A program made the position numbers and the translations under genes. Shown here in pieces: positions 36,066 through 45,853 of a DNA stretch of 46,419 bases (positions within the stretch are counted from its first letter, which is position 1; every line of letters begins with the position of its first letter). The notes under the pieces are model-generated. The model had not been told where the DNA came from. It did not search any database and saw only the letters and a list, made by a program, of their open reading frames with translations. Source of the DNA: Candidatus Glassbacteria bacterium (lineage in GTDB: Bacteria > Gemmatimonadota > Glassbacteria > GWA2-58-10); contig VRUH01000011.1 of NCBI GenBank assembly GCA_019456185.1, forward strand, positions 52,098 to 98,516, in the 5' to 3' direction.

Positions 36066-36779
36066 TCAGTTGTTATCGCCATCGTCGTAATATAGCATCC
36101 TGCCGCAATGATCGCAGGTATAAACCCGCTGGGCGATCCTGATATCGGCCACTTTTTGCAGCGGGATATGGGCAAAACAGCCGGCGCACGAGCCGTTGCG
36201 CACGCTGACCACCGCCCGGCTCATCCTGGAACCCATGATCCTGCGGTAGAGACCCAGCACGTTGCCGGGCACTTTCGAGGCCAGCTTACCGCTCTTCTTC
36301 TCGCGCTTGCCGATCTCGCCGTCGAGCTTCTTCAGCCTGCCGGCGAGCTCCTTGCGCTGTGAGTTCAACTGCTTCTCGATTTCAGCGGCACTGCCGCGGC
36401 CTTCCTCAATCGTGGCCTCGACCGTCTCCACCTGGCCCATCTTCTGGATTACCGCCTCTTCGAGCTCATCCTTCTCCCGCTTCACGCCCTCGATTTCCGT
36501 GAGCAGGGCCGAGTATTCCCGGTTGGTTTTGACAGTCAGCAGTTGCTGCTTGTACTTGTTCTGGGATTCGTCCAACTGGGAAATCTTGCCTTCCGCATCG
36601 CGGATTTCCACTTGCAGGGATTTGAGTTCCGTTTCCCTGGTCTCAAGTTCGCTGCCGGCCTGGCTGAACGCCTCTTCGAGTTCTTCCAGCTCGGCCGGAA
36701 GGTCTTTGCGTTCCTGGCGGAATTTGTCCAGTTCCAGGTCCAGAGCCTGCAGCGCTAGCAGGACCTCCATATCAACCAT
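36066..36779 (-). CDS. Coiled-coil protein with C4 zinc ribbon (COG1579 type)
   Basis: 237 residues. About 170 residues of continuous charged coiled coil come first (Glu/Lys/Leu rich, with the NREYSALLTEI block of the family). A zinc ribbon then follows, with CAGC (Cys198, Cys201) and CDHC (Cys222, Cys225) and the typical IPLQKVADIR between them. The start is ATG 36779, six bases after AGGAGG; a TTG one codon upstream is ignored. Family members occur widely, often next to rnpB or a Nif3-like gene, and some are described as nucleic-acid- or secretion-related chaperones, but the role here is unknown. rnpB follows almost directly. Confidence 0.9.
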   Translation of the reverse strand: MVDMEVLLALQALDLELDKFRQERKDLPAELEELEEAFSQAGSELETRETELKSLQVEIRDAEGKISQLDESQNKYKQQLLTVKTNREYSALLTEIEGVKREKDELEEAVIQKMGQVETVEATIEEGRGSAAEIEKQLNSQRKELAGRLKKLDGEIGKREKKSGKLASKVPGNVLGLYRRIMGSRMSRAVVSVRNGSCAGCFAHIPLQKVADIRIAQRVYTCDHCGRMLYYDDGDNN

Positions 36780-36855
36780 CAATCGCCTCCTGCGCTTACA
36801 TTGACTGCTGTTTCGGTCATTCCTCTCCTCAGTCCGTCAGCTTCATCGCCCGGGC

Positions 36856-36892
36856 AAAAAAAAAGTGCACCATCCGGGGCGGACAGTACACT
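36856..36892 (-). terminator. Terminator of the tRNA-Ile2/tRNA-Val operon
   Basis: A 12-pair stem (AGTGTACTGTCC against GGATGGTGCACT, three wobble pairs) with loop GCCCC, followed by nine T on the minus strand, 85 bases downstream of tRNA-Val. Confidence 0.85.
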
Positions 36893-36976
36893 CTGGCTTA
36901 GATGCTCAAACCGAGAGTTCGCAAGTAAAGGTATTTTAGTTTCGACCGGTCCATACAAGCGCTTTATTTCAAATTA

Positions 36977-37053
36977 TGGTGGGCGATACTGGACTTGAAC
37001 CAGTGATCTTCCGGATGTGAACCGGACGCTCTAACCAACTAAGCCAATCGCCC
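36977..37053 (-). tRNA. tRNA-Val (anticodon CAC)
   Basis: 77 bases including an encoded CCA. Acceptor GGGCGAT/ATCGCCC, discriminator A, anticodon loop TTCACAT on a TCCGG/CCGGA stem, T-arm ACTGG TTCAAGT CCAGT. The anticodon CAC reads GTG codons. It lies 19 bases downstream of tRNA-Ile2 and shares its promoter and terminator. Confidence 0.93.
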
Positions 37054-37072
37054 ACACTGTTCGAGTCAAAAT

Positions 37073-37149
37073 TGGTGGGCCCACCAGGACTTGAACCTGG
37101 GACCGACGGATTATGAGTCCGTTGCTCTAACCAACTGAGCTATGGGCCC
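37073..37149 (-). tRNA. tRNA-Ile2 (anticodon CAT, lysidine-dependent) most likely
   Basis: 77 bases including an encoded CCA. Acceptor GGGCCCA/TGGGCCC, discriminator A, anticodon loop CTCATAA on an ACGGA/TCCGT stem. CAT could be Met, but acceptor positions 4 and 5 are C-C paired to G-G, the determinants reported for lysidine synthetase TilS, and the stem differs from initiator tRNA. After C34 is changed to lysidine it would read ATA. The second CAT tRNA in this window (13182-13258) lacks these marks and is called Met. Confidence 0.78.
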
Positions 37150-37205
37150 CTGTTGTGATTCCGCTCCGTTCGCGAGCCGCTGTGCCTCAATTACACAAGA
37201 GATTT

Positions 37206-37234
37206 AAGTTAAGCAGGCGGAGAGTTTTTGTCAA
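37206..37234 (-). promoter_or_regulatory. Promoter of the tRNA-Ile2/tRNA-Val operon
   Basis: Perfect TTGACA, 17 bases, TAACTT, 56 bases before the tRNA-Ile2 5' end. The -35 is consensus; the -10 matches at three positions. Confidence 0.6.
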
Positions 37235-37306
37235 CTATGAATTTGAGGATTTTTTGCAGACTGCGGATTACCCGCCGACGGGATACCGCTGGAGGACGGA
37301 GCGCGA

Positions 37307-37451
37307 CAACCCCCTGTTTCCCCCTTTTCTAAGGGGGACTTAAAGGCGGCGGCTGCCTGGCGACTGCCTGCTGGTGGCTATCTAATGGGACGCGCGCCAA
37401 ATTCCCCCTTAGCAAAGGGGGTGGCCCCGATGAAATCGGGGGCGGGGGTTG
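37307..37451. repeat. C/G-hairpin interspersed element, copy A
   Basis: About 145 bases bounded by CAACCCCC and GGGGGTTG. The left end holds CCCCCTTTTCTAAGGGGG and the right end CCCCCTTAGCAAAGGGGG, then a hairpin CCCCGAT-gaa-ATCGGGG before the terminal GGGGGTTG. It shares a 35-base identical left end with copy B (43061-43189), while the middle is different. No coding capacity. It resembles a MITE or REP-type element. Confidence 0.7.
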
Positions 37452-37504
37452 CCTTTTCGATAACTCATACATCGCCTAGCTGAAGAATTAAAGCTATTCT
37501 TTGC

Positions 37505-38638
37505 TTAGAAATACCTCTCAAAGTATGCTTTACTAATAATGCGTTGCCAAGGTTGCTCTGCCTCGATAGAATCATCTTCTGTCGTATTGATTTCTTTTGG
37601 AATACAATGTTCCTCACAAGCCAAGGATTCAAAGACATCTATTTGAAACCGATCCTCCTCGGTAAAGGTGTATAATTGATGCTCGGTTAAAGTAGCTTTT
37701 ACCAGCAAAGGAAAAATATAGCTAGATAATAAAAGGTGGTCCTTAAGCACCCATATAGAATTATACCCATGCTCAATCTTTCCGTGAGCTAAGTTGTTTC
37801 GCAAGCTATAAAAATCACGAATCCAAAGGTCTCTTACACTTGTTGACTTATACAATTTCTTCGGATCAACATTATCAGCGAATCTTTGCACATCCTTTGG
37901 CATTATGACATTGTTGGTAGTCAAAACCTTTGTAAAAGCTTTAGCCAAATCATTAATCTTCCCTTTACTGTTACATAAAAGCCTTTCAAATGCACCAATT
38001 GTAAAAACCACTTCAACTGCTTCTGTTATTTCCAAGCTATCAGTATTTGCAAAGTTAAAATTGACAATGGACTCATAAATACAAGCCCAGTGATTTTGGG
38101 CAAGGTTTGTTTGGGCATTCGTTAATGATTCTAGTAATCGACTATCAAATTGTATTGCCATTGGCTTAAATATGTGCTTTGACTTAAACACTTTAAAGGC
38201 ATCTTTTGAATACAAAGTGCTTGTCGTGCCGTCTCTTCTTCGCTGAGTTAGGTTGTATCCTCCGGTAGCATCTTTAAAATGTGTGATCATAACTCTGAAA
38301 AGATCTCTATTACAGTAGTCAAACTGCGGCATTCCAAAAAAACTTCTTTTGCTTAAATTTGAAAAAGCAAATAATTCGGCGAAAACAAATATAGAATCGG
38401 TGTCCTCTTGATTCAATTGCTCCAATAATTCCTTTCCATCTAATAATACCAAAGTAGCTTCATTAATAGGTTTGTTTAAAATCGCATAATAATGCGATAG
38501 CACTGAATCAAGAATCTTTTGCTTTTCATTATCTCTTCCTGCGGGCAGGGTTACCCTTTTATAAGGTATCAATCTATACTTGCCAATTGTTATTTCATCA
38601 TCCAATGCAAACCAAGGGAAAAAACAAAGTGCATTCAT
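37505..38638 (-). CDS. HEPN-motif protein, probably horizontally acquired
   Basis: About 377 residues from ATG 38638 (a TTG at 38656 is in frame and closer to GGAG). The gene is visibly AT-rich (about 35-40% GC against about 60% around it) and uses AT-ending codons, a sign of recent transfer. Residues about 290-300 read SLRNNLAHGKI, the R-N-x3-H motif of HEPN domains within a helical C-terminal half, as in ApeA-like HEPN proteins of phage-defence systems; other HEPN nucleases are toxins. The N-terminal 200 residues are mixed alpha/beta and not recognised. There is no partner gene, nucleotidyltransferase or antitoxin beside it. It is flanked by repeat copies A and C. An RNase or defence role is inferred from one motif and needs structural support. 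Confidence 0.6.
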   Translation of the reverse strand: MNALCFFPWFALDDEITIGKYRLIPYKRVTLPAGRDNEKQKILDSVLSHYYAILNKPINEATLVLLDGKELLEQLNQEDTDSIFVFAELFAFSNLSKRSFFGMPQFDYCNRDLFRVMITHFKDATGGYNLTQRRRDGTTSTLYSKDAFKVFKSKHIFKPMAIQFDSRLLESLTNAQTNLAQNHWACIYESIVNFNFANTDSLEITEAVEVVFTIGAFERLLCNSKGKINDLAKAFTKVLTTNNVIMPKDVQRFADNVDPKKLYKSTSVRDLWIRDFYSLRNNLAHGKIEHGYNSIWVLKDHLLLSSYIFPLLVKATLTEHQLYTFTEEDRFQIDVFESLACEEHCIPKEINTTEDDSIEAEQPWQRIISKAYFERYF

Positions 38639-38733
38639 TATAACAAGGTACTCCAAATACCTAGTTGTTATTTATCCAAAGTTTATTGTTTCTAAATACC
38701 ACTAACCTTAACACCTTGCTCTCATCTCCCCCC

Positions 38734-38934
38734 TCACCTCCAGCCCAGCACCCGCGCCGGGAGGAACAGCAGCGCCCGCACCAGCGCGAACACCGCGCCG
38801 ACAGAAATCCCGACCAGCCGCAGCGGCAAAGACACCAGCCAGACAACCGGAAACAGCACCAGCGCCAGGACAGCAACCGGCCAGGAAAGCACGAACAGGA
38901 TACACCAGCCGGTAAACAAAAGCAGGGTTTTCAC
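38734..38934 (-). CDS. Small two-helix membrane protein
   Basis: 66 residues from GTG 38934, with AAGG about ten bases upstream. Almost wholly hydrophobic: TLLLFTGWCILFVLSWPVAV, then LVLFPVVWLVSLPLRLVGI, then AVFALVRALLFLPARVLG. The pattern, rich in Leu, Pro and Trp and ending in RALLFLPARVLG, looks like a small conserved membrane protein I have seen in scattered bacterial genomes, without known function. The frame stays open to an ATG at 39012, but that part runs through repeat copy C and is unlikely to be translated. GC-rich, unlike the HEPN gene next to it. Confidence 0.6.
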   Translation of the reverse strand: MKTLLLFTGWCILFVLSWPVAVLALVLFPVVWLVSLPLRLVGISVGAVFALVRALLFLPARVLGWR

Positions 38935-38985
38935 CGTTTTGCTGCCTTCCTGATAAAGTCTTGTAATGTAAAATTCTTTAAAGGC

Positions 38986-39025
38986 AAATCCCCCTGAATC
39001 CCCCTTTTGCAAAGGGGGACTTTTT
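38986..39025. repeat. C/G-hairpin element, partial copy C
   Basis: About 40 bases: TCCCCCTG, then CCCCCTTTTGCAAAGGGGG and ACTTTTT, matching the left end of copies A and B in layout but not base for base. No right end is found nearby. Confidence 0.5.
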
Positions 39026-39104
39026 CACAGCAGCATACACTACTACAATAAGCAGCTGAACTTAGGAAATCAATGACTCATCGGATGGTTTACAGCGGGG
39101 GCCG

Positions 39105-40769
<1,665 letters not shown>

Positions 40770-40877
40770 CAGGTTCGCTCATCCTTGCTGGAGGGTTCAC
40801 TCGCCTCCGGCCCTAAATATCCGGACCGGGGTAAAATATTGAGCGGGAAACCGGCTTTCGGGGAAGACCGTTGCCGG

Positions 40878-40906
40878 GATACAAGACACGCCGCACCGGC
40901 TGTCAA
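40878..40906 (-). promoter_or_regulatory. Possible proximal promoter of rpoD
   Basis: Perfect TTGACA, 17 bases, then TGTATC, which matches the -10 consensus at only three positions. 109 bases upstream of the rpoD ATG. Confidence 0.4.
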
Positions 40907-41048
40907 CAGTGTATCCCGGATTGGTCCGGCAAAGTTAACGACAGACCGCCCCCCTTCCATCCGGGTCGGCGTTTCTGCCGGATCGATTTCTTTATACCGT
41001 AAAAATTAAACGGCATCAGCTATTTTGCAAATTTTTCGTATCACGTTT

Positions 41049-41077
41049 AATGTAAGTACCCGGCAGGTAATTGTCAA
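41049..41077 (-). promoter_or_regulatory. Distal promoter of rpoD
   Basis: Perfect TTGACA, 17 bases, then TACATT (four of six), just after the dnaG stop and 280 bases upstream of rpoD. The stretch downstream of it is AT-rich. Confidence 0.65.
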
Positions 41078-41084
41078 CGTATGA

Positions 41085-42860
41085 TCACTTTTTTGTCAAC
41101 CAGAACGCTCCGGGCATTTCATGTTGCAAATGATGCTTGCGTGCGTGGAGTTCCTCCAACTCATCGGCCGCACCAGTGCCCTCGGAGCCAGTGGAATAAA
41201 AAATCTCGCTCATCCTGCTGTCAACCCTGCCGATCTCGATTTTGCGCCAGCACCTGTCGAACACTTCCTCCGCGGGTTCGAAGTGTTCGAGTTCACGGAG
41301 CCTGGCGATCTCGGAGTGCAGTTCCTCGGGCAGGTTGACATAGAGCGCCTCACCGATATTGCGCACACCGTCCTCCCAGGCAGCCAGCATGGCCTCAAAC
41401 ACCCGCTCGTGGTTTTCGCGCTCGAACGGGTCGCGGCCGAGTTTCTCCTGCACCCTTTCGATAAACTCAGGATTACGCATGCAGATTGCGAGCAGATAAT
41501 CAGCCGGTGTGAGTTTTTGAGATGCAGCGGCAGCCTGCCCTGCACGATTACGGCGGCCTCCGGCCGAGATTCTGCGCATGCGCCCGGCGACCACGTTTTC
41601 CGGCACGCCGATAAACTCGGCGGTTTTCTGGAGGTAAAGCTCCCGTACCAGCTCGTCACTGACCCTGGCGACCGTTTCCAGGCACTTGTCCGCGGCCAGC
41701 TCCCGCTGACTGACAACCTCCAAATTCAGTTTGCCGCGCATGATTTCGATCTTGCGGTCCAGCAGGTCGACTGCCCCGCTCAGCAGGTCCTCGAATTTCT
41801 CCGGCCCGTTGCTGCGGATGAAGTCATCGGGGTCCTGGCCTCCCGGCAGAGTCGCCACCCGGACATTGACTCCGGCGGCCAGCAGTTCGTCGCCGCCGCG
41901 GAAAGTGGCCTTGAGTCCCGCCCGGTCAGCGTCGTAGAGCAGGAACACCTCCCTGGCATAGCGTCCCAGCAGGCGGGCCTGGCCGGCGGTGAGCGCTGTG
42001 CCCAGTGGAGCGACTGCGTTCTGAACCCCGAACTGCCAGAGGCTGAGTAGGTCCATGTAGCCCTCGACCACCAGCGCGCTCTCCGCCCGGCTGATCGCGC
42101 CGCGGGCCTTGTCCAGCCCGAACAGGACCTCGCCCTTGTGGAACAGATCGGTATCGGAGGTATTGAGGTACTTGGGCAGCGAGTCGTCCAGCACCCGCCC
42201 GCCGAAACCTACTGTCCGGCTCCGGGTGTCGCTGATCGGGAACAGCACGCGGCCGCGGAACCGGTCGTATTTCCTGCCACCTTCCTGCGCGACACTGACC
42301 AGGCCGGCGGCGATCAGGTCCTCCTGTTCGATCCCGTGGTTCAGCGCCGCGGAGCAGAACGTATCCCGTTCACGGCCCTCGGGCGCCCAGCCGAGCGAGA
42401 ACTCGGCGATCAGCTCGTCGCTCAGGCCGCGCTGTTTCAGGTACTGGAGCGCTTTCGCTCCGCTCTCGTTTCCGGTGAGCTGTTCGTGATAGAAACTCCT
42501 GGCGAACTCATTGGCATAGAACAGGCGTTTGCGGCCGGAGTCCTCGCGGACCTCGCCGGTAGGACGGGGCATGGGCAGGCCGGCCCGCTCGGCAAGCTGC
42601 TCCACCGCCTGGGTGAACGAGAGCTGCTGGTGATCCATCAGAAAAGAATACACATCGCCGCCCTTGCCGCAGCCGAAGCACTTGAAAATGTCCTTTGAGG
42701 GCGTGACCGTGAACGAGGGTGTCTTTTCAGTGTGGAACGGACAGAGACCGACCCAGTTCTGCCCCCGGCGGCGAAGTTCCACATGCTGGCCGATCACCTC
42801 GACAATGTCTGTCTGCTCGCGGAGATTATCGATAAATTCGTCGGGAAGGTAGCCGGGCAT
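41085..42860 (-). CDS. dnaG: DNA primase DnaG
   Basis: Makes RNA primers for DNA replication. About 591 residues from ATG 42860; a GTG 30 bases upstream is in frame, and neither has a clear ribosome-binding site. The CHC2 zinc finger is intact (Cys40, His43, Cys61, Cys64; LCPFHTEKTPSF and KCFGCGKGGDV). The catalytic core and TOPRIM domain follow (about 120-380), with VVEGYMDLLSL and LLYDADRAGL. The C-terminal helicase-binding domain (about 430-590) is present. The rpsU-dnaG-rpoD order is kept, but mutS2 and a repeat copy lie between rpsU and dnaG. Confidence 0.97.
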   Translation of the reverse strand: MPGYLPDEFIDNLREQTDIVEVIGQHVELRRRGQNWVGLCPFHTEKTPSFTVTPSKDIFKCFGCGKGGDVYSFLMDHQQLSFTQAVEQLAERAGLPMPRPTGEVREDSGRKRLFYANEFARSFYHEQLTGNESGAKALQYLKQRGLSDELIAEFSLGWAPEGRERDTFCSAALNHGIEQEDLIAAGLVSVAQEGGRKYDRFRGRVLFPISDTRSRTVGFGGRVLDDSLPKYLNTSDTDLFHKGEVLFGLDKARGAISRAESALVVEGYMDLLSLWQFGVQNAVAPLGTALTAGQARLLGRYAREVFLLYDADRAGLKATFRGGDELLAAGVNVRVATLPGGQDPDDFIRSNGPEKFEDLLSGAVDLLDRKIEIMRGKLNLEVVSQRELAADKCLETVARVSDELVRELYLQKTAEFIGVPENVVAGRMRRISAGGRRNRAGQAAAASQKLTPADYLLAICMRNPEFIERVQEKLGRDPFERENHERVFEAMLAAWEDGVRNIGEALYVNLPEELHSEIARLRELEHFEPAEEVFDRCWRKIEIGRVDSRMSEIFYSTGSEGTGAADELEELHARKHHLQHEMPGAFWLTKK

Positions 42861-43060
42861 AATCGGGTCGCGGTTAAGGGGAAGTGACACGGGTATCGAA
42901 TGAACCGGCCCGCGGCGAGGCCCGCGAGGAATCCGTTTAAATTCATTTGATTCACAAGTTGCAGCCGGTCGGGTACCTGTAATTCTTAATTCATTAGAAG
43001 TTGTTTCACAACTGGAGTTTTATTTCAAACTTTCGCCCATTGGCAGGTACTCCCAAAAAC

Positions 43061-43189
43061 ACAACCCCCTGTTTCCCCCTTTTCTAAGGGGGACTAAAAC
43101 CGTCTAACCCCAGCCACCGTGCGAAAAAGCCTGAGACCGGACAATTCCCCCTTAACAAAGGGGGTGCCTGCGAAGCAGGCGGGGGTTGT
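43061..43189. repeat. C/G-hairpin interspersed element, copy B
   Basis: 129 bases with perfect 9-base terminal inverted repeats ACAACCCCC/GGGGGTTGT. The left hairpin CCCCCTTTTCTAAGGGGG is identical to that of copy A. The right end has CCCCCTTAACAAAGGGGG and the hairpin GCCTGC-gaa-GCAGGC, where copy A has CCCCGAT-gaa-ATCGGGG: a different stem, the same loop. No coding capacity. Confidence 0.75.
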
Positions 43190-43200
43190 CCCGTTTAAAG

Positions 43201-43297
43201 TTATGAAATAGCTTCTAGTATTTTTCTTTCTGCCTTTAGTTCGTCAAAAGCAGTAAAACCATCTGTTACGAGGATTTCTTTTCGCTTAACTATAATC
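43201..43297 (-). pseudogene. Possible remnant of an AT-rich gene
   Basis: On the minus strand, directly after the mutS2 stop and in another frame, about 32 codons read protein-like: IIVKRKEILVTDGFTAFDEL and then a Lys/Glu-rich helix to a stop. The composition is AT-rich like the HEPN gene. There is no full-length gene; it could be the tail of an insertion truncated at mutS2, or chance. Low confidence. Confidence 0.25.
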
Positions 43298-45706
43298 TCA
43301 GTCGGCGAGACGGACAACTGTAACCCCGGTGCCGCCCTCGCTCCACTCACCGGCGCGGTAACTTTCGACCCGGCGGTCATCGCTCAGCAGCTGCGTCACG
43401 CGGGCGCGCAGCACGCCTGTGCCCTTGCCGTGCAGGACCACGACTTCGGTCAGGCCCTCCAGCACGGCGCCCGAGATGAACCGGTCGAGTTCGAGACCCA
43501 CCTCATCGGCGCGAATCCCGCGGATATCCAGGCGGGTCAATTCACCGCCGGCGGCATCGTCATCCGGGGAAAGATACTCGAAACCTGTCCTCTTTTCAGT
43601 TCCGGCGTTTTCCAGTTTCTCCATTTCCGTTGGCACGACACTGATTTTCACCCTGCCGGCCACGACGGTGAACCTGCCGCCGCTGTCCGGGCCGCCGGCA
43701 ATCTCTCCGGTCAGCCCCAGGCCGGGTACGCGCACCCGGTCGCCTGCGGCAAGCTCCGAGGGATCGACACCGGCGGCCTCAACCGGCGGCGCTTCCTGGT
43801 CTGCAACCCCTGCCAGGTTCAGATCACGGATTTTGTCTTCCAGCTCTTTACGGGCGCGCCGCGCGGCCTTCCGGCCATCCCGCTCGTACTCGGCCTCCAG
43901 CCGCGCGATAACTCCTTCCACCTCCTTGCGCGACTCCAGCAGCTCCTCGCGGACCTTTTGCTCCATCCGGCGCTCGAAACTCTTTTCCTGCTCCTCGAGT
44001 CTGAGGGTGCGACGGTTCCAGTCGGCCTGGCGCTGTTTCAGTTCCCGTTCGCGCTCGGTTGAGCGACGGTCCCGATCGCGGGCTGAATTAACCAGTTCGC
44101 TGAGCTTTTTCTGCTGGTCCTCCAGCCCGGCCAGGAAAGACTCCCTGTCCAGAGTCTCGCCGCCCATGAACTCCCGCGCCCGCTCGAGCACCTCCGGGCT
44201 GAGACCCATATTGCTGGCGATTTCCAGGCCGTAGCTGCGGCCGGGGATTCCCTTGCAGAACTCGAAAGTGGGCCGCAGTTTTTCCAGGTCGAACTCCAGC
44301 GAGCCGTTGACCAGGCCCGGCACCTGCTCGAAAAGTAATTTCAATTCTCCATAGTGCGTGGTCGACAGGGTCAGGCAGCCGCGGCAGGTCAGGTGCTCCA
44401 GCACTGCGGCAGCCACCGCGGCGCCCTCGGCCGGATCGGTACCCACGCCGATCTCATCGAGCAGCAGCAGGCTGTGCCTGTCCCCCCGCTCCAGGGCTTC
44501 CTTGAGTTCGATCACGTGCCCGCTGAAACTCGAGAGGTTCTTGTCAATCGACTGCTCATCGCCGATCGCGGCAATCACGTTGCCGAACAGCGGCAGACTG
44601 GAGCCCTCGTCCAGCAGGGGGAAAATTCCGCTCTGGGCCATCAGAGCCGTCAGGCCGACCGTTTTGAGCATCACGGTTTTACCGCCGGCGTTGGGTCCGC
44701 TGACCAGCAGGGTGCGCTCGCCATCATCCATTTCGAGAGTCAGCGGCACCGATTTATCGTCGCGGGCGGCCAGCAGGGGATGGCGCGCCCGGACGATTTT
44801 GAGCTGTTCCGTACGGCCAATCGCCGGTCTGTGGCAGCGGAAAATATCGGCGTAACGGGCGCGGGCGTAGAGACTGTCCAGCTCGGCGAGCACCTCGATA
44901 TCAGTGCGCAACTGCTCGCGGACCGGGGCCAGTTCGGCGCTCAGCGAGGCGAGAATCCGGTAGATTTCCCGGCGGATATCGAGTTCGACCTCGCGCAGGC
45001 GGTTGTTGGGTCCGACCACCTGTTCCGGCTCGATAAAGAGCGTATTGCCGCTGCCGCTCTCCCCCTGGATAATCCCGGGACATGAACTCATCTCGTTGCG
45101 CAGCACGGCGATAACGTAGCGTTCCTGGCGCAGGGTGACGAAATTCTCCCCGGACGACCCTTCGGCGCTAAGCTTGTCCGCGATATCATTGAGTCGTTTT
45201 TCCAGGTGCTCGCGCAGATTGCGGGCGTCCTTGCGCAGGCGGCGCAGCAGCGGCGAGGCGCTGCTGCGCACGTCGTTGTTCTCGTCGAAAGTGCGGCTGA
45301 TTTCGGCGTGCAGCTGCTCGAAGCCCTCGAGGCGGCCGGCGAGCGCACAGAGCGAGGGCAGGGAATCCTCGCGGCGCAGGATATAGCTCCGCACTGACTG
45401 GGCGCCGTCGAACAGGCGGCTGAACGCGACTATCTCATCGGCCTCGAGCACGACTCCGGTCTTGGCCAGCCGTGCGATCTGTTCCGCCAACACCGGGATC
45501 TCAGGCGGCGAGAAGGTTGCGTCTCCGGAGGTGATCGAGCACATCTCGGCCAGACGGTCGAGTTCAGCGGCCAGCTCTTCCTCCCGGTCGGTCGGCTCCA
45601 GGGCCATAACCATGCGGCGCCCAAGCACGCTGACCGCCTGAGCGGCAATCGACTCCAGCACCCGCTCGAATTCGAGCATATCCTTTACTCGCTGTGAAAC
45701 TACCAT
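43298..45706 (-). CDS. mutS2: MutS2 family ATPase/endonuclease
   Basis: 802 residues from ATG 45706. Homolog of MutS lacking the mismatch-binding N-domain. Known MutS2 proteins suppress recombination or, in B. subtilis, help rescue collided ribosomes. Order: helical core and clamp (about 1-300), ABC-type ATPase with GPNAGGKTVMLKT (Lys343) and LLLDEIGVGTDPAEG, a long coiled coil (about 510-640, ERERELKQRQADWNRRTLRL), a small beta domain (about 660-700), and a C-terminal Smr nuclease domain with LDIRG and VVLHGKGTGVLR. All parts are intact. An in-frame start 63 bases upstream has no support. It follows rpsU, with a terminator between them. Confidence 0.95.
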   Translation of the reverse strand: MVVSQRVKDMLEFERVLESIAAQAVSVLGRRMVMALEPTDREEELAAELDRLAEMCSITSGDATFSPPEIPVLAEQIARLAKTGVVLEADEIVAFSRLFDGAQSVRSYILRREDSLPSLCALAGRLEGFEQLHAEISRTFDENNDVRSSASPLLRRLRKDARNLREHLEKRLNDIADKLSAEGSSGENFVTLRQERYVIAVLRNEMSSCPGIIQGESGSGNTLFIEPEQVVGPNNRLREVELDIRREIYRILASLSAELAPVREQLRTDIEVLAELDSLYARARYADIFRCHRPAIGRTEQLKIVRARHPLLAARDDKSVPLTLEMDDGERTLLVSGPNAGGKTVMLKTVGLTALMAQSGIFPLLDEGSSLPLFGNVIAAIGDEQSIDKNLSSFSGHVIELKEALERGDRHSLLLLDEIGVGTDPAEGAAVAAAVLEHLTCRGCLTLSTTHYGELKLLFEQVPGLVNGSLEFDLEKLRPTFEFCKGIPGRSYGLEIASNMGLSPEVLERAREFMGGETLDRESFLAGLEDQQKKLSELVNSARDRDRRSTERERELKQRQADWNRRTLRLEEQEKSFERRMEQKVREELLESRKEVEGVIARLEAEYERDGRKAARRARKELEDKIRDLNLAGVADQEAPPVEAAGVDPSELAAGDRVRVPGLGLTGEIAGGPDSGGRFTVVAGRVKISVVPTEMEKLENAGTEKRTGFEYLSPDDDAAGGELTRLDIRGIRADEVGLELDRFISGAVLEGLTEVVVLHGKGTGVLRARVTQLLSDDRRVESYRAGEWSEGGTGVTVVRLAD

Positions 45707-45751
45707 CCTCTGTTTTTCTCCGGGTTCTAGAGCCGTTGATACGGCCGAAAT

Positions 45752-45785
45752 AAAAAAAGCCCCTAACAAAAGTATGTTAAGAGCT
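45752..45785 (-). terminator. Terminator of rpsU
   Basis: An 11-pair stem (AGCTCTTAACA against TGTTAGGGGCT) followed by seven T on the minus strand, about 70 bases downstream of rpsU. Confidence 0.85.
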
Positions 45786-45853
45786 AATCTATCAGGACAG
45801 TCTGAACAGATCCGTACATTCGTGTATCCCGGACCCTGCTCCCGGCAGCAGTA

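Larger units (their letters stand above)
37150..37504. other. Gap between tRNAs and the AT-rich HEPN gene
   Basis: 355 bases without a gene. They hold the tRNA promoter (37206-37234) and one full copy of the C/G-hairpin repeat (37307-37451). The base composition changes here from GC-rich to AT-rich. Confidence 0.6.
40770..41084. other. dnaG-rpoD intergenic region
   Basis: 315 bases without a gene. They hold two minus-strand promoters for rpoD (40878-40906 and 41049-41077), AT-rich sequence around the distal one, and no hairpin terminator for dnaG, so read-through from dnaG into rpoD is also possible. Confidence 0.6.
42861..43297. other. AT-rich gap between mutS2 and dnaG
   Basis: 437 bases. 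They hold repeat copy B (43061-43189), AT-rich flanks that stand out from the neighbouring genes, and a possible gene remnant at 43201-43297. No clear promoter for dnaG could be defined. Confidence 0.55.

Noticed and set aside
37307-37451. A CRISPR-like array suggested by repeated C/G runs
   Set aside because: The repeats are inverted hairpins, not evenly spaced direct repeats, and there are no spacers or cas genes.
37073-38638. A tRNA-integrated genomic island with attachment repeats
   Set aside because: No duplicate of the tRNA 3' end was found on the far side and there is no integrase, so only the base composition and flanking repeats support transfer.
38935-39012. N-terminal extension of the small membrane protein to an ATG at 39012
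   Set aside because: The extension reads through repeat copy C; the GTG at 38934 begins exactly at the hydrophobic protein body.
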